A DNA stretch of 64,000 nt from Stemphylium vesicarium (taxonomy: Eukaryota > Ascomycota > Dothideomycetes > Pleosporales > Pleosporaceae). Below, piece by piece: positions 55,602-64,000 of this stretch (positions within the stretch are counted from its first letter, which is position 1; each line of letters begins with the position of its first letter). The translations under genes and the position numbers were made by a program. Where the stretch lies: NCBI GenBank assembly GCA_004380135.1, contig QXCR01000029.1, forward strand, positions 171,302 through 235,301, written 5' to 3'. The notes under the pieces are model-generated. The model made no database searches and had not been told where the DNA came from. It was given only the letters and a program-made list of their open reading frames with translations.

Positions 55602-56590
55602 CTACTCTTCCATCTTCTCCTCATCCTCGTCGTCGTCATCGTCACCCTCAAGTGCCTTCTTTGCCAGCTTCTCAGCCTCTTCCCGAATGTCCTTGGGCAC
55701 TTCCTCATGTCTGCCCTTGGTCGGTCCGTCGAGATTGCTGATCCACGTCATCTCCAGCTCAAACTCCTTGTCCTTGTTATCATCGTGTGCGACGTAGATG
55801 ATGCGTGCGGCCTCCTTGACACCCTCCTCTAGTGATAGCTGGCCCTCGTGGAGGTTTAGCTTCTCGAGCTCCGACTTGGCGACCTGGCGGCCCTTGCCTG
55901 TAGCTGCGCCGTAGTAGCCCTAGATGAATTAGTAAGGCCCGTGACTTGATGGCTTGCTTTTCATACCCAGTAGAGACCGCTCGGCTCAATCATGTAGAGT
56001 GATGGACCACCGTGCTTTGCGCCCTCCTTCTTGCCTCCCGAGCCGACAGCGGGACCTGAGCCGACCTGACCGTCTACCGGTAACTCGGCCTCGGAATCCC
56101 AGCCCGCGATGATGGCGGTTATACCAAAGGGCCTCACGCTCGAGTAGAGAGTGTATGCTTGGACGTAGCTTCCCATGCGGTCGGCGAGAGACGATGAAGG
56201 AATGGGTGCCTTGTAGAGTTGCCGCCATTGCGCTGCCTCATCGCGGGCTCGAGAGACAAAGTGGCGGCCATCGGGGAGTAGACCAGAAGACACAATTCCA
56301 AAGTTGCGATCCACCGTCGCTATCCGCTTGTTCGCACCCGGCTTCAGCAACTTACTGCTGACGAGCTTCTCGAGAGCGAGCACGACGCCATCCTTGCACT
56401 TGATGCCCACTGCTGTGCCACCATTCTCTACCGCCTTCACTGCATATTCGACCTGGAAGTTGCGACCGTCGGGCGAGAAAACCGAGTTGGACAGGTCGTA
56501 GCCCGTACCTATTGAAGTCTATGGCAGTGTTAGTATGCGGGCTGCTTGCACTTGATGTCCACAGCTGGCACGGCGGGGGTTGTTTACCAT
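55602..56590 (-). CDS. PRE10: 20S proteasome alpha subunit, PSMA3/Pre10 type
   Basis: Alpha-ring subunit of the 20S proteasome core. Three exons on the minus strand: 56588-56590 (only the ATG), 55967-56518, 55602-55919; introns of 69 and 47 bp; about 290 residues. After the ATG-only exon comes TSIGTGYDLSNSVFSPDGRN, the proteasome alpha signature, then FQVEYAVKAVENGGTAVGIK and KDGVVLALEKLVSSKLL. PDGRHFVSRARDEAAQW and RPFGITAIIAGWD follow. The insertion GSGPAVGSGGKKEGAKHGGP lies before SLYMIEPSGLYW. The acidic tail (EGDDDDDEDEEKMEE) is typical of the alpha-7/PSMA3 branch. Yeast calls this position Pre10. Certain at family level; subunit type good. Confidence 0.93.
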
Positions 56591-57560
56591 GGTGGGCGGG
56601 GAGGGGAATTAAGACTGCTGTTCTGTATGGATCGGCCTCTCAAACAGCTACTAGACTTTTGCAGTGCGAGTGCTGTATTAGATAATATCCTGAATTGTTC
56701 GGCCAGGCGTTGTTGATGATTCTAGGCAATGGAGTATCTGCGCAAGCTCCAGTAGCTCACTAGCGCGCCAAGGAGGACCCCCGACACCTCCACCTACCTA
56801 GAGGCATCGACACCGAACATGTCAAGCCGCTCGTTTCTGTTGCCATGCTAGAAACTCGACGCAGCCACTTCGGCTTGTTGGCGCGGATCTCCCTGCCATA
56901 GCTACCGCTGGTGAACGTCCACGTGCCATTTGCGCTTGGTTCCCGGCTTCTTCCGCCCGCGACGCTCCAATTGTGCACGACTACATCCAGAAGTGCATAC
57001 GCCCATACACAGTTGATGAGTTGTCGTTCCAAATCGACCACTATTTACAAGCTCCAGAGACACTTCATTGGCTGTCCAAGGGCTAGCCGAACAGGTTGGG
57101 TTTCAGCGTCGGTACCCTAATTGGACTGTGGGCGATAAAATTATCAGAATCATCCCGCCTTCACGCATGACCCGACAGCGCGCTACACCTGACGGTACAT
57201 AAGGAACCACCACGACCACGTCGCTGCTGATTTTCTCCTGTTGACCCCTCTTTGCTACTGACTCTTTCCACGTCTGTATACTCCAAAGTCTTCTGTCTGT
57301 TTGTTCTCGACCTACAAAGGCACCTTTGTAGTCTCCGCGCATACTCGTCAGCGCCCAACGTAAACGCAAACGCGGAGAGCCGTGACTCGATATCAAGTCC
57401 AGCAGCCAATCCCGGGCTCCAGTATTTGGAATCGTTCAGCCCTTTACTGCCTTTGTCGTACGCTCCTCGCTCTTCCGACTAATACCCACCATCCATCTTT
57501 CCGTTTTCCACAAACTACCCCTCATAAACCCGCTCGCTGTTGAGACCCCAGCACGAGGAC
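56591..57560. promoter_or_regulatory. Intergenic region between divergent proteasome alpha gene and an unrecognised gene
   Basis: 970 bp. The part before 57561 is CT-rich and probably the leader of the + gene. I did not see a clear proteasome-type regulatory hexamer, and cannot search systematically. Confidence 0.45.
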
Positions 57561-58554
57561 ATGCAGCCCATGCTTCTCCACCACTGCGACTGCAACTACG
57601 ACACGCCCGTCTTGTTCAGTCCATCCGCATTTTCTTCAAACATATCTTGCTCTCATGTAAGGTTTTTGGTCTTCAACACCGTCGCGTACTAATGCTACGT
57701 CATAGTGCGGTGTGATATCAACGGGCATCAACGTCCGAGGAAAAGCAACCGAGGACGCAAACATGCAGCAGGATGAGCTTACCCGGCTGTTCTCAGCCAA
57801 CATGAATCTTTCCCAGACTGTTGCACCGCCAGTCCAGCCAGTGCAACAGACGCCAGAGCCAGAGCAGGCCCCCAAGCAAATCGTCTACGCTTCACAGCAC
57901 TACACACACTCGCACCATGTCCCCATTCGCAGTGCCTCTGAGCCGGCCCTGAAGACTCACATCGACGCATCCGACTTGCACGCCGTTCTCCTGAGAAACA
58001 GCATCGACCCTTCCTTGCTATTCCCTTCCCAACTCGACTTGTTCCAGAACGCAGACGATGACCAACGCCTACGTCTTCTAGAGCTATGGCGTATCTCTCC
58101 TCCCACAGGACGACAGGGACATCCGGCGGGCACAGACTACAACATGTCCCGACAGCTCTACGATTGGCCCCCTACAAGCCTGGCACAAGAAGAGGCCATG
58201 GCAAAGCTGAGATACGAGAGGCAGCAAGCCGATGCCGTCCAGCAAGAGGCTATTCAGCAGCACCAGCAACAGCTAGATCAGAGCATGAGCGCAGCCGGCG
58301 CCGAGCCATACATGTCTTCAGGATATGAAATGATGGCCCGGCGTGAGTATGAAGAGTCGGCGAGGGCCGAGAACGTTCTCAAAGAGTCGAACAAGTACAA
58401 CCAAGCCACTGACCCGGCCTACAATACTGGTAATGGCCTCTGGCAGAAGAGCGTGGGAAGTGTGGCTGACATGGAGAACAACTACGGAGCATATGCTTAT
58501 GCCAGAGAGTACGGTCTTCAGCCTGGCTACGGTGACGAGGAGATGGTCATGTAA
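57561..58554 (+). CDS. Unrecognised conserved-looking fungal protein
   Basis: Two exons, 57561-57656 and 57706-58554, with a 49-bp intron; about 314 residues. I do not recognise a family. Visible features: Cys-rich start (HHCDCNYD and, across the intron, CSHCGVIS) that could bind a metal; a Gln/Pro-rich stretch; a block that looks structured, with LLFPSQLDLFQNADDDQRLR and LLELWRISPPTGRQG; YDWPPTSLAQEEAMAKLRYE leading into a Gln-rich coiled segment; and an acidic Tyr/Gly-rich C-terminus. No signal peptide or membrane helix. Codon use resembles the neighbouring housekeeping genes. The start at 57561 has a preceding GAC and an alternative ATG four codons later. Exon 1 depends on one splice site and is the less certain part. 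Confidence 0.7.
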
Positions 58555-58855
58555 GGTCGGACATTCGGCACGGTCGGAGCAGATCGGAGACATCACTGTA
58601 CAAGGGCACGCAGACGTGCACCACACATCCATTTCCTATTTTATACCCAGACTCAGTTAGTTGAACAAATGAGGGCAACAGAGGCGCAGTGTCAGAGGTT
58701 CGCCAAACATGAGTTGCTCCTCGTTAGTAAAGAATACCCAGAAAGACTTATTTTTTTTCCAAAGTTTACTCCATATATCTTTCAAGTCTCGTGGATGAAT
58801 GGAATGTATAAAAGTCCATGTATAGTACATTTTTACAGTTGTGTCTTTCCCCAAC
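58555..58855. other. Intergenic region between convergent genes
   Basis: 3' flanks of the unrecognised gene (+) and mL59 (-). Nothing seen. Confidence 0.5.
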
Positions 58856-59470
58856 CTATTTCGCCTTTCCACTCGGCCACTTCTTCCACCCCCTTCCGTG
58901 ACCCCTCTGCTTCCACTCCTGAATCAGCGCCGGCATGTTCAGCATAGCCTGTCTCCGCATCTCCAATCGTCCCTTGAGTGTTCGCTCCCACAGTTTTCCC
59001 TTGACCTTCTGCCCCTCACCCGTACCCTTGACTTGCAGTCCTCTTTCCACTCTCCGTCGCTCCTTCTCACCGGGCTTCTTGATGGTCCATGGTAGCAGGT
59101 CGACGACCCCGTGTTCATCAGCCAGTTTGACTAAGTCGGCTTGTTTTCGGAGTCCGTACGCGGGGGACTGCCATCGGCCTGTGACGAAGTTCTTGTGCGG
59201 GAGGAAGGGGTTGGGGTAGGGGAGGTCGTGTGCCTCTGGTGGTATGTTGGAATTTGAGGGCGCGGTTGAAGGGATTGGGGTCGCGCCTGAGGTCTCGCTT
59301 ATGGGGGCATTGGGGGTTGTTGTCGATGTGGTGGTGGTGCCGGTTGCTTGTGATGTCGAAAGTTGGGATGAGAGGCTTGGGAAAAGCGAGGGCGGCGGGT
59401 ATTTTTGGAAAAAGCGCAGGAGGCGTGGTGGTAGCGACTTGGCTAGCTCGACGGTTTGTTGGGCGCTCAT
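58856..59470 (-). CDS. MRPL25: Mitochondrial large-subunit ribosomal protein mL59 (Mrpl25)
   Basis: Fungus-specific protein of the mitochondrial 54S large ribosomal subunit. Single exon of about 204 residues from ATG 59470 (MSAQQTVELAKSLPPRLLRF). A Ser/Thr/Pro-rich stretch (about residues 35-75) follows QKYPPP and precedes the conserved block NPFLPHKNFVTGRWQSPAYG. Then LRKQADLVKLADEHGVVDLL, KGTGEGQKVKGKLWERTLKG, and the family C-terminus RGHGRGWKKWPSGKAK. The last block is diagnostic. An in-frame ATG at 59539 would add 23 hydrophobic residues; I prefer 59470. It shares a 258-bp gap with the divergent PUP3 gene. Confidence 0.93.
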   Translation of the reverse strand: MSAQQTVELAKSLPPRLLRFFQKYPPPSLFPSLSSQLSTSQATGTTTTSTTTPNAPISETSGATPIPSTAPSNSNIPPEAHDLPYPNPFLPHKNFVTGRWQSPAYGLRKQADLVKLADEHGVVDLLPWTIKKPGEKERRRVERGLQVKGTGEGQKVKGKLWERTLKGRLEMRRQAMLNMPALIQEWKQRGHGRGWKKWPSGKAK

Positions 59471-59728
59471 TGTGGGTGTGGTGGGCGTTGCGACGAGGTT
59501 GAGGGCGGCCGGCGTGAATATCAAAAGTTCCAGTGCCAAGGCGGGCTTAAGCTGCGAGGTAGCCTCGCCCTGTGGAGCTTGCTCGCGACCCGCCGCGTAC
59601 CTTGAGCTTCTACCTGACGGCCGTCATCACCACACCCGCTCCCAACCTACAACAGAGTCACTTGAAGCTACTTTTGTTGCCGTAGCTTTTCCCGTAACCT
59701 CACCTCACATCACATTACATCGACAGCC
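59471..59728. promoter_or_regulatory. Shared promoter of divergent mL59 and PUP3 genes
   Basis: 258 bp between start codons. Short enough that both genes must share regulatory DNA. No motif that I can name. Confidence 0.5.
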
Positions 59729-60498
59729 ATGGTAAGCTCCCCCACATTCAGCATCCAGCATGTAACACAGCTAATTGCAACAGTCGTCACCGTTCTCAAT
59801 AAGTACGCTTCACCAAAACAATGCCGCTTACCCCTCTAACAATGTCCAATAGACGGCGGCGCCTGCGTGGCAATGGTGGGCAAAGACTGCGTAGCCATAG
59901 CCTGCGATCTGCGCCTCGGAATGCAAGCTCTCACCGTGTCCAACAACTTTCCCAAGGTCTTCCAATACGGTGACGTCTTTCTCGGTCTGACTGGCCTCGC
60001 CACCGATGTCGCGACCGTGTCCGACTTGTTCCGCTACAAGGTCAACATGTACCGACTCCGCGAAGAACGCAACATCAGCCCACAAACCATGGCGAACCTC
60101 GTAAGCTCAAGTCTGTACGAGAAGCGCTTCGGACCCTACTTCATTAGCCCTGTGATTGCTGGTATCAACCAGACAAGCGGGAAGCCGTTCATCTGCGGCT
60201 TTGACAGCATTGGGTGCATCGACTTTGCAAAGGACTTTATTGTCAGCGGTACAGCGAGCGATCAGCTGTTTGGTACATGCGAGGGTCTGTGGGAGCCAGA
60301 TCTGGTGGGTTATTCGCACACAGTTAGGCTGCCATTATGCTGATATGTTTCCAGGGCCCGGAGGACCTCTTCGAAACCATTTCACAGGCACTACTCAACG
60401 CCGTCGACCGAGATGCGCTCTCAGGTTGGGGCGCACACGTCTACATCATCGAGAAGGACAAGGTTACCAAGCGGCTACTCAAGGGCAGGCAAGATTGA
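59729..60498 (+). CDS. PUP3: 20S proteasome subunit beta-3
   Basis: Non-catalytic beta subunit of the 20S core. Four exons: 59729-59731 (only the ATG), 59784-59802 (19 nt), 59853-60304, 60355-60498; introns of 50-52 bp; about 205 residues, equal to yeast Pup3. The spliced start reads [20 protein letters not shown]. It has [20 protein letters not shown], then [40 protein letters not shown] and [20 protein letters not shown]. The position that is the catalytic Thr in active beta subunits is Gly here, as expected for beta-3. The two tiny first exons are needed to reach a start codon; no ATG-initiated frame of the right sequence exists without them. Stop at 60496-60498. Confidence 0.94.
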
Positions 60499-60990
60499 GA
60501 GGGTGCATTATGGCACATGGTGGCATACAATGATCTTATGAGCTATGACGATATCATGGAGCGCCAGAATGATCACAGGCAGCTACACCGTCCCACGGGT
60601 GCGTATTAGATCGCCCTATATACATCTCAAGATAATGGATGAGAGATAAGTCCGCAATCAAGAGGTGTCTCCAGACATGGTCATAGTGTAGCCTATTTGT
60701 ACCGCAAAGTGACGTTCTGCTGTAATGAGATAGGCAATCATGACTGAAACAGCCTGAACCAGACTATCTGAAGGTTGCTAGTCCAATACCTGAAACCCCG
60801 TCCCAAGTTCCCATAGATGCGGGCGCCTCCGTAGGCAGCTTATCGATTGCGTCGACACGTGATCAGGTGTTGCTTTAGCGTGCCTGTAGCATAAGTTCCC
60901 GGGCTTCGCGCCTCGTAACTCTTCCAACCTTGCCAGAATAACGAAGCCCACTCACCGTCGCACCTCCGAAATACCCAGTATTTCGCTACC
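60499..60990. other. Intergenic stretch
   Basis: PUP3 3' flank and PRP28 promoter, genes in tandem. Nothing coding seen. Confidence 0.5.
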
Positions 60991-63126
60991 ATGACGACCG
61001 CTGCTCCGTCCCGCAAACAGCCACCGAGCATCGACGACATCCTCAAGGCCAAGCGCGAGAAGGAAGCCGCCGCCGCGAAACCAAAGTTCATTCCCAAAGC
61101 CGAGAGAGAGCGCATTGCGCTTGAGAAGCGCCGAAGAGAGGTGGAAGAGGCGCAAAAGAGGAGAGAAGCTACAAGTAGCGTAAATGGAGCGTCGACACCG
61201 TCACAAAATGGTTCTTCGCAGAACGGCCACGGCGCCTCGTCAGTACCTACAGGCCCACGATCTATGCGCGATGCGCCAACTGGGCCCTCGTCTATGCGGG
61301 ACTCATCCATGCGCGATCGTAGGAACGGGGGAGACATGGCGCCGCCGCCTCCACCGGCGGAGAACAGGAAGGGCAAGCGACCGGCGGAAGACACTGAAGC
61401 GGCTATGATCAGACAACGATACATGGGCGCGGAGCAGAACCAATCGACATTCTCGGCTAAGAAGAAGCGCAAGAGGACGACGGAGAAGAAGTTCAACTTT
61501 GAGTGGAACGAGGAGGAAGACACAAGCCACGACTACAACCCCATCTACCAGCAAAAAGCTGAAGCCAGTTTCTTTGGTCGCGGCAGGCTCGGTGGCTTCT
61601 CCGAAGAGGTCTCGGACAAGGCGACACAGAAGATGGTCGAGGCCATCATCGAGCGGGATCCCGAACACGGCAGGGAGAGGGCCGAACAAATCCTTGAAAT
61701 GGAGAGGCGGCGGAAAGAGAAGGGCGGCCGCGCACAGCTCGACAAGCACTGGAGTGAGAAGAGGTTGGAGAACATGCGCGAAAGAGACTGGCGTATCTTC
61801 AAGGAGGACTTTCAGATTGCTACCAAGGGAGGCTCGATACCCAACCCTATGCGAAATTGGGACGAGGCGGGATTGCCAGACTTACTCATGCGCGAGGTCG
61901 AACGCGCCGGGTACGTGGATCCTTCTGCTATCCAGCGTGCAGCCATACCTATTGCTTTGCAATGTCGCGACCTCATCGGTGTGGCCAGGACAGGTTCGGG
62001 TAAAACTGCAGCCTTTGTTCTGCCACTCCTCACCTACATCATGGAACTCCCTCCTCTGACGGGCGCGAACCGTCATGATGGACCGTATGCCCTAATCCTT
62101 GCTCCGACGCGCGAATTGGCGCAGCAAATCGAGGCCGAGACGCGCAAGTTTGCCAAACCATTGGGTTTCAGAACAGCCGTGCTCGTCGGTGGCCACTCTA
62201 TCGAAGAGCAGTCGTACGCGATGCGCGAAGGTGTTGAGATCATTATTGCTACACCCGGTCGTTTGGTAGACTGTATTGAGCGCCGCGTCCTTGTTCTCAG
62301 CCAATGCACCTATGTCATCATGGATGAAGCCGACAAGATGATCGACATGGGTTTCGAAGAGCCAGTCAACAAGATTCTGGAGGCCCTACCCGTGGGCAAC
62401 GAAAAGCCTGATGACGATACTGCTGAGGATGCCAGTGCTATGAGGCGAGACATGTACCGTCAAACTATGATGTACACAGCCACTATGCCGTCGGCCCTTG
62501 AACGGATCGCTAAGAAGTACCTGCGTCGTCCTGCCATTATCACTGTAGGTAACCAGGGTGAGGCCACCGACACTGTAGAGCAGCGGGCCGAGTTCATCCA
62601 GGGAGAGGAGAAGCGCAAGAAGCGACTTCAAGAGATCCTCACGTCTGGAGAGTTCGACAAACCCATCATCGTCTTTGTCAACATCAAACGCAACTGCGAT
62701 GCCATTGCGCGCGACATTCAACGCATGGGTTTCTCAGCCGCCACCATTCACGGTTCCAAGACGCAAGAGCAGCGTGAAGCCGCCCTGGCGTCCCTCAAGT
62801 CCGGACAAACGGCAGTTCTTGTTGCGACCGATTTGGTGGGCCGTGGTATCGACATTGACAAGGTGTCTCTCGTCGTCAACTTCAACATGCCAAGCAGTAT
62901 CGAAAGCTACACGCATCGTATCGGTCGTACGGGTCGTCTGGGCGCAGACAAGCCCGGTGTTGCCATTACCTTCTGGGGCAATGAAGACGCCGACGTGCTT
63001 TACGATCTCAAGCAGATTCTCATGAAGAGTCAGATCAGCAAGGTGCCCGAGGATCTCAGGAAGCATGAGGCAGCGCAGCAAAAGGGTAAGAAGAGAGGTG
63101 AGATCATGGGCAAGAATATCACTTAG
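60991..63126 (+). CDS. PRP28: Pre-mRNA-splicing ATP-dependent RNA helicase Prp28
   Basis: DEAD-box helicase that swaps U1 for U6 at the 5' splice site during spliceosome activation. Single exon of 711 residues. The N-terminal 290 residues are charged and include PPSIDDILKAKREKE and SHDYNPIYQQKAEASFFGRG, a Prp28/DDX23 signature. Helicase core: Q-motif region, motif I ARTGSGKT (Lys338), Ia PTRELAQQIE, Ib TPGRL, motif II DEAD (445-448, within VIMDEADKMIDMGFEE), motif III as TAT (YTATMPS, common in Prp28), IV IIVFVNIKRNCD, V ATDLVGRGIDI and VI HRIGRTGR. The tail ends MGKNIT. Length and layout match fungal Prp28. Nuclear. ATG 60991 lies in a good context (ACCATGA). Confidence 0.96.
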   Translation: MTTAAPSRKQPPSIDDILKAKREKEAAAAKPKFIPKAERERIALEKRRREVEEAQKRREATSSVNGASTPSQNGSSQNGHGASSVPTGPRSMRDAPTGPSSMRDSSMRDRRNGGDMAPPPPPAENRKGKRPAEDTEAAMIRQRYMGAEQNQSTFSAKKKRKRTTEKKFNFEWNEEEDTSHDYNPIYQQKAEASFFGRGRLGGFSEEVSDKATQKMVEAIIERDPEHGRERAEQILEMERRRKEKGGRAQLDKHWSEKRLENMRERDWRIFKEDFQIATKGGSIPNPMRNWDEAGLPDLLMREVERAGYVDPSAIQRAAIPIALQCRDLIGVARTGSGKTAAFVLPLLTYIMELPPLTGANRHDGPYALILAPTRELAQQIEAETRKFAKPLGFRTAVLVGGHSIEEQSYAMREGVEIIIATPGRLVDCIERRVLVLSQCTYVIMDEADKMIDMGFEEPVNKILEALPVGNEKPDDDTAEDASAMRRDMYRQTMMYTATMPSALERIAKKYLRRPAIITVGNQGEATDTVEQRAEFIQGEEKRKKRLQEILTSGEFDKPIIVFVNIKRNCDAIARDIQRMGFSAATIHGSKTQEQREAALASLKSGQTAVLVATDLVGRGIDIDKVSLVVNFNMPSSIESYTHRIGRTGRLGADKPGVAITFWGNEDADVLYDLKQILMKSQISKVPEDLRKHEAAQQKGKKRGEIMGKNIT

Positions 63127-63462
63127 GATAGCCATTGGGTGAGAGACGGGATTATGCAAGCAAAGGTATGAGATTTTATCTACACTGAAGATGGCAGCAA
63201 AGATAGTATAGTCCACTACATACCTAAACAAACATCGTTGCACCTAGTGCCACAAGGCTAAACAAGCAATCCAAATCCTCATCTTGTAAACGAGATTCCC
63301 CAAACCACACAGTTTGTATGCCTTGCTTGAAAGCCACCGCAAAGGCCAAGACCACCGCTTACTGTACCACTACCACTACCGCGACCGCTACTGCACAACG
63401 GAGTCAATAGCGCCGATCTACCCCGGACTGCACCGCGAGGACCCCAACTAAACCCCAAGACG
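63127..63462. other. Intergenic stretch
   Basis: 3' flank of PRP28, then an AC- and CTA-rich piece (about 63360-63400) with imperfect CTACCA repeats. No gene seen. Confidence 0.45.
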
Positions 63463-63987
63463 TTAGCAGGTGGGGCACAGCAGCGTCACTCTGCGCACCC
63501 TCTTTTGTCTCATAACAGGGTTGGGCAGCTTTCTTACTGTACGTCGCTCCCTTAGCCCACGCAGCCCTGGCCTGCGCTGCCGCGCGGTCGCGATGGGGAT
63601 CGGCTGGCTGACTGTCAACTTTGGACCCCCCCCCCCCACCCCGTTTTCGCTTGACAAGGCAGTAGTAGCATCAGCCGTCACAGTCGCTATGTTGCACTCG
63701 GCTCGGAACATGTCCCCGCGAATCTTCGTGTCGTGTCGATGCTGGATGCGCAAAACAAGGCGGGCGGGTCGTTTTGTCGAGTGTGGGCGTTCGTTCGGCG
63801 TGGCCATGACTTGTGCCGTGAGCTGGTTTACCAGCTCCATCAGGGCGGTAGTCTGCCTTGCCTGAGCCCTAAGCTGACGCTTAAGATCTCTGACTGACTC
63901 TGTCTGGGCATTGTCGTCATCCTCAGACTCAGAGTTTTCGAGCATTTCGTCGTCGGCGGGCGGGTAGGTTTCACTAGGACCGGGCAC
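63463..63987 (-). CDS. ORF with a gag-like N-terminus, possible retrotransposon fragment
   Basis: Minus-strand frame of 174 codons near the window's right edge. The first half (acidic SESEDDDNAQTE, then VRDLKRQLRAQARQ and a Gln-rich helix) resembles the N-terminus of gag proteins of fungal LTR retrotransposons. The second half does not follow the normal gag pattern (Arg-rich, ending in CPTC), so the frame may be broken. A C/G homopolymer tract at 63627-63637 lies within it. No LTR, protease or reverse transcriptase is visible, and any upstream part would lie to the right. It could equally be a chance frame. Confidence 0.3.
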   Translation of the reverse strand: MPGPSETYPPADDEMLENSESEDDDNAQTESVRDLKRQLRAQARQTTALMELVNQLTAQVMATPNERPHSTKRPARLVLRIQHRHDTKIRGDMFRAECNIATVTADATTALSSENGVGGGGPKLTVSQPIPIATARQRRPGLRGLRERRTVRKLPNPVMRQKRVRRVTLLCPTC

Positions 63988-64000
63988 CGCGGCTGGCGTG

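Overview
The window is nuclear DNA of a filamentous ascomycete. Most genes carry short spliceosomal introns (about 42-95 bp, GT...AG, often with a CTAAC-like branch site). The gene set is fungal: an eisosome EIS1 protein, a sphingolipid C9-methyltransferase, an INSIG protein, adenine deaminase Aah1, a GliK-like cyclotransferase and a class III-type chitin synthase remnant. The overall look (spacing, intron size, GC near 50%, protein style) suggests Dothideomycetes/Pleosporales; that placement is inference. I saw no tRNA, rRNA, CRISPR array or intact transposon.

Layout, left to right. 1-2568: C-terminal part of telomerase reverse transcriptase (+). 3619-5980: TBC-domain protein (+). 7073-7954: F-box-like protein (-). 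9082-10792: eIF2 gamma (+). 11587-12991: INSIG protein (+). 14426-16140: sphingolipid C9-methyltransferase (-). 16567-17596: protein tyrosine phosphatase (-). 18438-21163: eisosome protein 1 (+). 22134-27642: clathrin heavy chain (+). 29072-33673: pyruvate carboxylase (+). 34380-35657: CDK7/Kin28-like kinase (-). 36027-36680: U2 snRNP B'' (+). 37020-38117: adenine deaminase (-). 38486-39520: GliK-like gamma-glutamylcyclotransferase (-). 39837-41640: cytochrome P450 (+). 42205-43835: broken chitin synthase (+). 43955-47267: M16 metalloprotease (-). 47859-50499: ZW10/Dsl1 (+). 50757-52239: Ytm1 (+). 52960-53706: Trm112 (-). 54443-55259: phosphoglycerate mutase-family protein (-). 55602-56590: proteasome alpha subunit, PSMA3/Pre10 type (-). 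57561-58554: unrecognised protein (+). 58856-59470: mitoribosomal mL59 (-). 59729-60498: proteasome beta-3 Pup3 (+). 60991-63126: Prp28 helicase (+). 63463-63987: gag-like ORF (-).

Most of these are conserved single-copy housekeeping genes: translation, splicing, proteasome, vesicle traffic, ribosome assembly, central carbon and purine metabolism. They do not form one pathway. Several pairs are divergent and share short promoters (mL59/PUP3, CDK7/U2B'', GliK-like/P450, M16/ZW10).

The odder stretch is about 38.5-43.9 kb, where a GliK-like gene and a P450 sit back to back next to a decayed chitin synthase that has lost its catalytic centre. Other points worth checking are ATG-only first exons in both proteasome genes, two microexons in clathrin heavy chain, a 635-bp intron in pyruvate carboxylase, a TBC protein with no visible catalytic fingers, and a CDK7-type kinase with an altered P+1 loop. 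I did not find a convincing new biological system. All exon boundaries were read by eye from splice signals and protein continuity and have not been tested with transcripts.
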